Assembly: GCA_944382905.1 (NCBI GenBank)
Contig: CALWNU010000002.1
Location: 1-64,000, forward strand
Reading direction: 5' to 3'
Origin: an uncultured Clostridia bacterium
GTDB taxonomy: Bacteria; Bacillota; Clostridia; Oscillospirales; Ruminococcaceae
Length of the DNA stretch: 64,000 nucleotides
Below are positions 57,584 through 64,000 of the stretch, one piece after another (positions within the stretch are counted from its first letter, which is position 1; each line of letters opens with the position of its first letter). The notes below the pieces were generated by a model. The model worked only from the letters and a program-made list of their open reading frames with translations. It searched no databases and was not told the origin of the DNA. The translations under genes were made by a program, and so were the position numbers.

Positions 57584-59803
57584 TTAAGAGCTTTCTTCCT
57601 CCGGCGCGGCGCTGACCTGCTCCACGGTGACGGTCACCACCGTTCCAGGTTGGACCTGCTCGCCCGGCTGAGGCGACTGGCCGGTCACCTGTGTCTGCAC
57701 ATTATCGGCAAAATCCCCTTCGATTTTGATGTTCAACCCCGCATTTAGGATCGCCGTATTGGCTTGTTTTCCCGTCTTGCCCAGCACGTCTGGCACCGAG
57801 ACGGATTCGGCCAGTTCGGTTTCGTCTGTATACAAAATTACCGTGCCGCCGTATGGAATTTCATACCCATACTGGGGGACCTGCTTGAGTACCGAGGTCC
57901 CTTCGCCGACAATGCGCGCCTTCAGCCCCAGGTCATTGAGCTGAGACTGGGCTTCTTCCAGCATGACGTCAGTCAAATAGGGAACTTCCACGCTGGTATT
58001 TTCGTCCACGTCCAGCTCCGGTTCCATCCCCAGATAGGGCAGGATATCCGCCATCATATTTTTTACCACCGGCGCGGCAATGGTCGAACCGTAAGGATCG
58101 TCCAGCTTCGGTTCGTCCAGCATAACCAAAACGGCAATCTGCGGGTCGTCTGCCGGCGCGAAGCCCAGAAAGGACAAAATTTTCCAATCGCTGTCGTTCT
58201 GGCCCAGCTTTTCGGAAGTACCGGTTTTCCCGCCGATCCGGAACCCAGGCAGCGCCGCATTCCGGCCGGAACCTTCGGAAACGACTCCTTCGCACAGCAG
58301 CGCTACCGTCTGGCTGGTTTCCTCGGAAATCACCTGGCGTTTGACCACCGGGGTCGTTTCCGACACCACGTTTTGATTCTCATCCACAACCTGTTTTACT
58401 ACATACGGCTGCATCAGTTCGCCGCCGTTGATTGCCGCGGAAACAGCCGTAATCAGCTGCAGCGCGGTCACTTTAAACGTCTGGCCGAAGGAACTACTGG
58501 ACAATTCGGTAATGCCAAAATCCTCATCCGAATGGTAAATGCTTTCCGCTTCGCCAGGCAAATCGATCCCGGTTGTCTGCATTAGGCCGAACGCCTGGAA
58601 ATATTCCCGGAACTTTTCCTGTCCCAACGCCTGGCCATAGGAAATAAACGCCGGGTTGCAGGAATTTTGCAACGTCTGGGCAAAGGTCTGGGTCCCGTGG
58701 CCTGCCAGCTTCCAGCAGTGGTAGACAACCCCGCCGGACTCGTAAGATCCAGTACAGGTAAACATATTATCCAGCCCGACGACCTTTTCTTCCAGTACGG
58801 CGGAGGTGGTAATGATTTTAAAGACCGAACCCGGTTCATACGGGTCGGAAATCGCCTTGTTCCGCCATTGCTCATACTGCGCCTCCAACAGCGCTTCCTG
58901 ATACGCATCCTCATCCGTAATGGCGTCCAACTGTGCCTGCACCGCTTCATCGTAAATGGTATTGGGCGAATTGGGATCAAAATCCGGCTTGGTGCTCATA
59001 GCGAGGATTTCGCCGGTTTGTACGTCCATGACAATGGCGCAGGCCTTGTTTTGCACCTCATGCTCAATCACCGCTTGTTCCAGGTGCTTATCGACAAAGC
59101 GCTGGATATTCACGTCGATGGTCAGCACCAGATCATTGCCGTTCTGGGCTTCGTACATCTTTTCATATTTAAACGGCATGTCGGTTCCCCAGGCGTTTTT
59201 CGCCGAGACAATCTGTCCGTTGGTGCCGCTTAACACGCTGTCATAATACGCCTCGATCCCATACGCGCCCTGGTTCTCGCTGCCGGTAAATCCCAACACG
59301 GTGGAAGCCAGCGTCCCATAGGGATAGTAGCGTTTATAATCCTCCTCCAGGCCCACGCAGCTGATGTCGTTTTCCGTGATAAATTCTGTCACTTCATCCG
59401 CCAAGGGCCGCTCAATCTTTTTCTTGATGATCTCATAATAGGTATTCCGCTGGGATTTTTCCAATACAAATTCTTCCGATACGTCCAGGATCTCCGAAAG
59501 CCCCTCGGCAATCAGCTGCCGTTCCTCTTCCGAATCAATGTCCACCGGCGAAAGGTAGACCGTCCAGACCGTACCGCTCGTCGCCAAAATCTCGCCATTT
59601 CGGTCATAGATCGTCCCGCGCTGGGCGCTGAGACTGGTCACCCGCATTTGCTGGCGGGCAGCGCGCTTTTGCAAATCTTCCGCCTGCACCACCTGCAGCT
59701 GAAACAGCCTGCCGATGATAATGGAAGACCCGACCACTGAGATTGCGAGGATCAGAGCAAGGATTCTTTTTTTCATTTGCACCGTTGTGCTGGGAAAGGC
59801 CAT
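57584..59803 (-). CDS. Class B PBP with PASTA domains (FtsI/SpoVD-like)
   Basis: A 739-residue transpeptidase with one membrane helix (about residues 12-33), a dimerisation domain, and the transpeptidase motifs SVFK (about 326-329), SCN (about 381-383) and KTG (about 526-528). Two PASTA domains follow at the C-terminus (SVEVPYLTDVMLEEAQSQ and SVSVPDVLGKTGKQANTA). It cross-links septal peptidoglycan. The position between ftsL and murE is that of ftsI/pbpB or spoVD; PASTA domains favour the Firmicutes PbpB/SpoVD type, and one gene may do both jobs. ATG 59803 follows GGAGGAG. Confidence 0.93.
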   Translation of the reverse strand: MAFPSTTVQMKKRILALILAISVVGSSIIIGRLFQLQVVQAEDLQKRAARQQMRVTSLSAQRGTIYDRNGEILATSGTVWTVYLSPVDIDSEEERQLIAEGLSEILDVSEEFVLEKSQRNTYYEIIKKKIERPLADEVTEFITENDISCVGLEEDYKRYYPYGTLASTVLGFTGSENQGAYGIEAYYDSVLSGTNGQIVSAKNAWGTDMPFKYEKMYEAQNGNDLVLTIDVNIQRFVDKHLEQAVIEHEVQNKACAIVMDVQTGEILAMSTKPDFDPNSPNTIYDEAVQAQLDAITDEDAYQEALLEAQYEQWRNKAISDPYEPGSVFKIITTSAVLEEKVVGLDNMFTCTGSYESGGVVYHCWKLAGHGTQTFAQTLQNSCNPAFISYGQALGQEKFREYFQAFGLMQTTGIDLPGEAESIYHSDEDFGITELSSSSFGQTFKVTALQLITAVSAAINGGELMQPYVVKQVVDENQNVVSETTPVVKRQVISEETSQTVALLCEGVVSEGSGRNAALPGFRIGGKTGTSEKLGQNDSDWKILSFLGFAPADDPQIAVLVMLDEPKLDDPYGSTIAAPVVKNMMADILPYLGMEPELDVDENTSVEVPYLTDVMLEEAQSQLNDLGLKARIVGEGTSVLKQVPQYGYEIPYGGTVILYTDETELAESVSVPDVLGKTGKQANTAILNAGLNIKIEGDFADNVQTQVTGQSPQPGEQVQPGTVVTVTVEQVSAAPEEESS

Positions 59804-59856
59804 GGTATTCTCCTCCGTTCCGGCCGCAGCCGGATGCTGGTTGGTTTTTGTTGAAA

Positions 59857-59888
59857 CAAAAGGAGTTAAGAAATTCCTTCTCAACTCC
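59857..59888 (-). terminator. Terminator-like hairpin between ftsL and the PBP gene
   Basis: GGAGTTGAGAA/TTCTTAACTCC stem with GGAATT-type loop, then TTTTGTTTC on the minus strand. It probably attenuates readthrough from mraZ-rsmH-ftsL into the PBP gene. Confidence 0.65.
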
Positions 59889-59987
59889 CTCGCTGTCACA
59901 CTAGAAGCCGACGGCGCCGCCCGGCTGATCCAAAGCCGGCGCTGCGCATATCCCCCCTACTGTCTTCCTCTTTATATGGTTATTGCT

Positions 59988-60461
59988 TTAAAATTTCAGA
60001 TATTCCTGAATTTTGGTAATGATCTGCCCAATGGCGGCAAAAATGGGAAACCCGCCGCTGTTTTTTGCGGTTACAACATCCTGGGAAGAAAGGTTCACAT
60101 ATTCCACCTGATAATTTTCCAGCTCGTTGAGTCCCAGTTCGTTGACCGCCGTCTGCGCGATGGTCTGGTCCGACATTTTCGCATCCAGTTCCCGCGTCAG
60201 CCTGGCATTTTCGTTCTGCAGCTGCTCCAGTTCATTGGTCGCGGATGTAATTTCTGCGCTGACCTCTGCAATCATCGCGTTGTTATACAATAATAAAGCG
60301 GTGATCGAAACCACGATTGTGGCCACCATCACCAGAGTGATGGGCCGCACGCCATACAGCGATTTGACCGGCTGTGCTCTTTTGACGACTTTTACTTTCG
60401 GTTGCTCCGCGACCTTCGGCTCATAGCGCGAAAGGTCGTAAGCCTGGCTTCCTGAGGTCAT
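59988..60461 (-). CDS. ftsL: Cell division protein FtsL-like
   Basis: A 157-residue bitopic protein: a basic cytosolic N-terminus (about residues 1-38), one membrane helix (about 40-60) and a periplasmic coiled coil (AEITSATNELEQLQNENARL) of the septum-formation-initiator type. It is poorly conserved, as usual for FtsL; the identification relies on this layout and its position between rsmH and the PBP gene. It would bridge FtsQ/DivIB and DivIC. The C-terminus has an extra short hydrophobic end. Confidence 0.8.
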   Translation of the reverse strand: MTSGSQAYDLSRYEPKVAEQPKVKVVKRAQPVKSLYGVRPITLVMVATIVVSITALLLYNNAMIAEVSAEITSATNELEQLQNENARLTRELDAKMSDQTIAQTAVNELGLNELENYQVEYVNLSSQDVVTAKNSGGFPIFAAIGQIITKIQEYLKF

Positions 60462-60491
60462 CCCCTCACCCTTTCTGCTCCTTTTTTCTTT

Positions 60492-61421
60492 TTATTCCCG
60501 GTTTTTTTCCACAATCCGCAGCTTGGCGCTGCGGCTCCTGCGGTTCTGTTCCAGTTCCTGCTCCGACGGTGTAATCGGCTTGCGATTCACCAGCTTGCCG
60601 CGCGGCTTCCGCCCACAGACGCATACCGGGAAATCCGGCGGACAAATACAGCCTCGCGCAAAATCGGCAAATTTTTGTTTGACCATCCGGTCCTCCAACG
60701 AGTGGAAGGTAATCACGGCAAACCGGCCGCCCGGATTGAGAAAGTCAAACGCCTGATCCAGAACCTGCGACAGGGAATCCAGTTCGCCGTTGACGGCGAT
60801 GCGGATCGCCTGAAAGGTTTTTTTGGCAGGGTTCTTTTCCCGCCTGGCGGAATAGGGCATCGATTCCCTGATAATCTCCGCCAACTGCCCAGTAGTGGTA
60901 ATCGGCGCTTTCGCCCGCGCTTTTTCAATCTGTCTGGCGATGCTGAAAGCATATTTTTCTTCGCCGAACTCCCGGATAATCCGGGTCAATTCCTCCACGG
61001 AATAGGTGTTCACCAAATCCTGGGCGCTTGGGCCGACCTTGCTCATCCGCATATCCAACGGCGCGTCCTGATGGTAGGAAAACCCCCGCTCCGCTGTGTC
61101 TAGCTGGTAAGAAGAAACGCCCAAGTCCAGTAAGACGCCGTCCACTCCGGTAATTCCCCGCTCCTTTAACTGCCAGCACAGATCCTTAAAATCCGCCTGT
61201 ATGACCGCAGCCTGTGGATATGGCGCCAACCGCTTTTGTGCAATGCTCACTGCGTCCGGATCCTTGTCCAGTGCAAACAGCTTCCCTGTGGTGAGCCGTT
61301 TTGCAATTTGACAGGAATGTCCAGCCCCTCCTGCTGTCCCGTCCACATAGATGCCGTCCGGCCGGATGTTCAACCCCGCGATGCTTTCTTCCAACATCAC
61401 GGAATAATGGGAAAATTCCAT
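60492..61421 (-). CDS. rsmH: 16S rRNA m4C1402 methyltransferase RsmH (MraW)
   Basis: A 309-residue SAM-dependent methyltransferase acting on C1402 of 16S rRNA. It begins EFSHYSVMLEESIAGLNI, then IYVDGTAGGAGHS (SAM loop), GVLLDLGVSSYQLD and, near the C-terminus, FAVITFHSLEDRMVKQKF. It lies 28 bases after mraZ, its standard place at the head of the dcw cluster. Length is normal. Confidence 0.97.
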   Translation of the reverse strand: MEFSHYSVMLEESIAGLNIRPDGIYVDGTAGGAGHSCQIAKRLTTGKLFALDKDPDAVSIAQKRLAPYPQAAVIQADFKDLCWQLKERGITGVDGVLLDLGVSSYQLDTAERGFSYHQDAPLDMRMSKVGPSAQDLVNTYSVEELTRIIREFGEEKYAFSIARQIEKARAKAPITTTGQLAEIIRESMPYSARREKNPAKKTFQAIRIAVNGELDSLSQVLDQAFDFLNPGGRFAVITFHSLEDRMVKQKFADFARGCICPPDFPVCVCGRKPRGKLVNRKPITPSEQELEQNRRSRSAKLRIVEKNRE

Positions 61422-61449
61422 TGCTCCGCTCCTTTCGGCATGCTTGTGA

Positions 61450-61869
61450 CTAGAATCCCAACTCCTCCATCGCTTGTTCGATGGTCTCGGCGGTCAGCTC
61501 CTCGCAGTTCTGGTTCCATCTTTCTCTATCCCAGATCTCTGCCCGGCTGGATGCGCCGATGATCATGATGTCTTTTTCCAGGCCCGCATGTTCCCGCAAT
61601 TTTGCCGGAATCACAATTCGTCCCTGTTTATCCACTTCCACCTCCGCCGCGCCGGCAAAGAAATACCGCTGCAGCGGGCGGGATTTGGAGAGGGGAAGCT
61701 CCTTTATCTTTTTTTCCAGATTACCCCACTCTTCCAAAGAGTACACAAACAGGCAGCCGTCCAGGCCCTTCGACAGGATGAAGCGATCGCCAAGATCGGT
61801 TAAAAGCTTCGCGGGAAAATTGACACGGCCTTTTGCGTCCAGCGTATGCGCGTATTCGCCGATCAGCAT
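61450..61869 (-). CDS. mraZ: Transcriptional regulator MraZ
   Basis: A 139-residue protein with two AbrB/SpoVT-like half-domains, recognisable from GEYAHTLDAKGRVNFPAKL at the N-terminus and VEVDKQGRIVIPAKLREHAG in the second half. MraZ forms a ring and binds direct TGGGN-type repeats upstream of its own operon to repress the division cluster. Three such boxes lie just upstream (61903-61927). It is the first gene of the cluster. Confidence 0.97.
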   Translation of the reverse strand: MLIGEYAHTLDAKGRVNFPAKLLTDLGDRFILSKGLDGCLFVYSLEEWGNLEKKIKELPLSKSRPLQRYFFAGAAEVEVDKQGRIVIPAKLREHAGLEKDIMIIGASSRAEIWDRERWNQNCEELTAETIEQAMEELGF

Positions 61870-61902
61870 TTCCCACCATCCTCTCTTTTTCTCAACTTTT
61901 AA

Positions 61903-61927
61903 CCACTTTGCCCCACTTCACACCACT
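61903..61927 (-). promoter_or_regulatory. MraZ-binding repeats (three boxes)
   Basis: AGTGGTGTGA, AGTGGGGCAA and AGTGGTTAAA follow one another at an exact 10-bp period on the minus strand, immediately downstream of the -10 box of the mraZ promoter. This spacing is the known pattern of MraZ boxes. Confidence 0.82.
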
Positions 61928-61935
61928 GTAGCTCC

Positions 61936-61964
61936 ATTATAACGAGTTTTTTTCCAAAATGCAA
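61936..61964 (-). promoter_or_regulatory. Promoter of the mraZ division cluster
   Basis: TTGCAT (61964-61959), 17-bp spacer, perfect TATAAT (61941-61936). The MraZ boxes lie over and just beyond the predicted transcription start. Confidence 0.85.
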
Positions 61965-62077
61965 CGTTCCTTTGAAAAAAACAGAAATATTTTTTTCAAA
62001 AATTCTGTCCCATTTCCGCCATTTTCCCCATTTTTCCATTCGCATTTCATTTTTGGAATAACTTTCCAACAATTCGC

Positions 62078-62106
62078 TTGACTTTTTCCAAATCCCAGCA
62101 TAAAAT
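62078..62106 (+). promoter_or_regulatory. Promoter of the cysteine synthase gene
   Basis: TTGACT (62078-62083), 17-bp spacer, TAAAAT (62101-62106), 36 bases before the TTG start. Confidence 0.8.
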
Positions 62107-62141
62107 GGCACCAGCAGACGTAAACCAAGGAGGTATTTGAA

Positions 62142-63152
62142 TTGACACAGCAAGCACAAGACCTGTTTGAAAATCTTGCGCCAATGATCGGCAATACTCC
62201 TCTGCTGGAGATCCATGGCACCTATCAAGGTCGATGTCTGCGCGTATTTGCCAAAGCGGAATATTACAATCTGACCGGTAGTATCAAAGACCGGATTGCT
62301 TACGGAATCCTAAAGCAAGCGTATGAAACCGGCGCAATTCGCCCCGGAATGCCCATTGCAGAGGCGACCAGCGGCAATACCGGCATCGCTTTTGCCGCAG
62401 CCGGCGCGGCGCTTGGGCATCCGGTGGTTATTTTTATGCCGGACTGGATGAGCCGGGAGCGAATCGCAATGATTCAGAGTTACGGCGCCAAAGTCCGGTT
62501 GGTTTCGCAGGCGGAAGGCGGTTTCCTCGGCGCGATCCGCCTGGCCGAAGCATACGGAAAACAAGAAGGTGCATTCCTTCCCCGGCAATTTTCCAATCCG
62601 GAAAACAGCCGGGCCCATGAGACAACCACCGGCGAAGAGATCCGGCGTCAGCTCACGCAAATGGGCCTTCGGGCGGACGGGGTGGTCGCCGGGGTAGGTA
62701 CCGGCGGCACGATTATGGGCATTACCCGCCGGCTCAAAGCCGTCTGGCCTTCCTGCCGCGGGTTTGCGCTGGAGCCAAAACAGTCTCCGATGATGTCGGC
62801 CGGGGGCCCGGCGGGGGCGCACCGCATTCAGGGAATTGGCGATGATTTCATCCCGGACCTGGTACACCTTTCCGAACTGGACGGTGTGATCTCGGTGGAC
62901 GACGGCGATGCAATCCGCGCTTCCCAAATGCTTTCCCATCAACTGGGGATCGGCGTTGGGATTTCTTCCGGCGCCAACCTGATTGGATCGATCCTCGCTG
63001 CCCGCCAGCTGGGTGGCGACCCGGTGATCGTAACCGTTTTTGCGGATGACAACAAAAAATATCTTTCCACCGATTACGCACAGGAGCAACCGGTCAAACC
63101 GAAGGATCTCACCAAAGATCTGGTTCTCACCCGCGTCATCGCCCACCGATAA
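62142..63152 (+). CDS. Cysteine synthase family PLP enzyme
   Basis: A 336-residue fold-type II PLP enzyme. The PLP lysine is in NLTGSIKDRIA, the substrate loop is ATSGNTGIA, and the phosphate-binding glycines are in VGTGGTIMG. These match O-acetylserine sulfhydrylases (CysK/CysM), which make cysteine from O-acetylserine and sulfide. The usual NPxxSxKDR is altered to NLTGSIKDR, and the protein is slightly longer at its C-terminus, so a related beta-replacing enzyme is possible. Initiation is at TTG after AAGGAGG with eight bases. It stands alone with its own promoter and terminator. Confidence 0.9.
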   Translation: MTQQAQDLFENLAPMIGNTPLLEIHGTYQGRCLRVFAKAEYYNLTGSIKDRIAYGILKQAYETGAIRPGMPIAEATSGNTGIAFAAAGAALGHPVVIFMPDWMSRERIAMIQSYGAKVRLVSQAEGGFLGAIRLAEAYGKQEGAFLPRQFSNPENSRAHETTTGEEIRRQLTQMGLRADGVVAGVGTGGTIMGITRRLKAVWPSCRGFALEPKQSPMMSAGGPAGAHRIQGIGDDFIPDLVHLSELDGVISVDDGDAIRASQMLSHQLGIGVGISSGANLIGSILAARQLGGDPVIVTVFADDNKKYLSTDYAQEQPVKPKDLTKDLVLTRVIAHR

Positions 63153-63186
63153 CATTTGGCTTGTAGCCGCGTCTGCTGATAAAGAC

Positions 63187-63230
63187 AAAAAAGAAGGTGC
63201 TTTGCCTATGTGCAAAACACCTTCTTTTTA
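63187..63230. terminator. Bidirectional terminator
   Basis: AAAAAAGAAGGTG/CACCTTCTTTTT stem with a 18-base loop between the converging cysteine synthase and ABC transporter genes; it overlaps the last codon of the latter. Confidence 0.88.
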
Positions 63231-64000
63231 TTTTGCCAGAGAAGCCTGCAGCGTTACCGGCTGGGCGCGGCGGCTTTCCTGGTCCTCCAGCGCACGCCGG
63301 AACTGCGTTTCGTATAATTCGCGGTACACACCGTCCTGCCCCACCAGCTCCTGGTGCGTGCCCCGCTGGACAATGCGCCCCTGATCTACCACCAGGATTT
63401 CGTCCGCCGCCATAATGGTCGAAAGACGGTGGGCGATCACTAAGCTGGTGCGCCCTTTTAGCAGCGGATCAATGGCGTCCTGGATCATGCTTTCCGAAAT
63501 CGAGTCCAACGCAGAGGTCGCTTCGTCCAGAATCAGGATCCGGGGATTTTTTAAAATCACTCTGGCGATGGAAACCCGCTGTTTCTCTCCGCCGGAAAGC
63601 TTGATGCCCCGGTTGCCTACCATTGTGTCGTAGCCCTGCGGCAGCCCGGCGATAAAATCGTGGATATTTGCCTGCCGGCACGCCTCAATCAGCTGCTTTT
63701 CATCCGCTTGGGGATTGGCGTACAGCAAATTTTCCCGGATGGTCCCGTTAAACAGGTAGGTATCCTGGGTTACTACGCCGATATTCCGCCGCAGCGTTTC
63801 CAAATCAATATCCCGGATATCGGTTCCATCCAGGGTAATTTTCCCTTCCGTCACATCGTACAAACGGGGGATGAGGTGGATCATCGTGGATTTTCCCGCC
63901 CCGGATGGCCCGACAATGGCAACAGAATGGCCGGATGGAATCTGGAAATTCAAGTCCTTTAAAATCGGCTGTCCGGGATCGTAGAAAAAGCCCACATGAG
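63228..64000 (-). CDS. ABC exporter, nucleotide-binding domain (5' part outside window)
   Basis: The window shows about 257 C-terminal residues of an ABC protein; the gene continues past the right edge. Walker A is GPSGAGKST, followed by Q-loop VTQDTYLFNG, signature LSGGEKQRVSIA, Walker B ILILDEATSALD and H-loop VIAHRLSTI. The sequence FFYDPGQPILKDLNF upstream of the domain is typical of the fused membrane-NBD exporters (MsbA/BmrA type), so a membrane domain should precede it. Substrate and partner are not determined. It ends over a bidirectional terminator. Confidence 0.9.
   Translation of the reverse strand, partial: HVGFFYDPGQPILKDLNFQIPSGHSVAIVGPSGAGKSTMIHLIPRLYDVTEGKITLDGTDIRDIDLETLRRNIGVVTQDTYLFNGTIRENLLYANPQADEKQLIEACRQANIHDFIAGLPQGYDTMVGNRGIKLSGGEKQRVSIARVILKNPRILILDEATSALDSISESMIQDAIDPLLKGRTSLVIAHRLSTIMAADEILVVDQGRIVQRGTHQELVGQDGVYRELYETQFRRALEDQESRRAQPVTLQASLAK

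Noticed and set aside
1-64000. CRISPR arrays, insertion sequences, tRNA or rRNA genes
   Set aside because: No regularly spaced direct repeats, transposase genes or tRNA cloverleaves other than the tRNA-like part of ssrA could be found by reading; a dedicated search would be more sensitive.

Overview
The window looks like the chromosome of a spore-forming, probably anaerobic Clostridia bacterium, close to the Oscillospiraceae/Ruminococcaceae. This is an inference from gene content and order: dnaX-ybaB-recR behind an SRP RNA, scpA/scpB beside DUF2953-gerW, DUF512-der-plsY-gpsA, DUF177-rpmF, DUF1934, DUF4364 and a SpoVD-like PBP with PASTA domains. GerW and two DacF-type carboxypeptidases suggest sporulation. 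The DNPR motif in MurE predicts meso-diaminopimelate peptidoglycan. Initiation at TTG (about nine genes) or GTG (three) is common. Most genes up to 34 kb and from 44.8 to 62 kb lie on the minus strand; 34.4-44.8 kb is mainly plus.

Layout. 1-530: the 5' end of a ParM-like segregation gene and stacked hairpins, perhaps the edge of an integrated element next to ssrA. 531-4409: ssrA-smpB, recR-ybaB-dnaX and the SRP RNA. 4.4-18.5 kb: DegV, a divergent class B PBP, SPFH/NfeD, an SDR, Rrf2-Smr, metK under a SAM-I riboswitch, ribU under an FMN riboswitch, a pseudouridine synthase, a D,D-carboxypeptidase, gerW-DUF2953, scpB-scpA and an M50 protease. 18.6-30 kb: rpmB, a gpsA-plsY-der-DUF512 cluster, rpmF-DUF177, a small P-loop ATPase, pgi, a second carboxypeptidase, a DUF3298 protein and mtaB. 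30.2-34.3 kb: an HPr-like gene lacking the active-site histidine, then rpmG-secE-nusG-rplK-rplA-rplJ-rplL, which ends in a terminator without rpoBC.

34.4-44.8 kb (plus strand): ddl, murI, DUF1934, an ArgS-like protein without a catalytic core, an ECF sigma factor with a short membrane beta-propeller partner, DUF4364, a MATE transporter, an XRE-cupin regulator with an acyl-CoA synthetase, and a nitroreductase. 44.8-47.6 kb (minus): a glycosyltransferase and a lipoprotein with three FMN-binding repeats. 47.6-61.97 kb (minus): a division/cell-wall cluster transcribed in the order mraZ, rsmH, ftsL, pbp, murE, murF, mraY, ftsW, murG, murA, ftsQ, ftsZ, without murC, murD or ftsA. 62.1-64 kb: a cysteine synthase family gene and the C-terminal part of an ABC exporter.

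Most of the window is housekeeping. The peptidoglycan genes (ddl, murI, murA/E/F/G, mraY, three PBP-type enzymes, two carboxypeptidases) provide precursor synthesis, polymer remodelling and septation. Two riboswitches, an L10 leader, the SRP and tmRNA genes and MraZ boxes are the main recognisable RNA and operator controls. The most unusual items are the core-less ArgS-like protein, the His-less HPr, the triple-FMN lipoprotein, the truncated propeller protein beside the ECF sigma factor, and the split of rpoBC from rplL.
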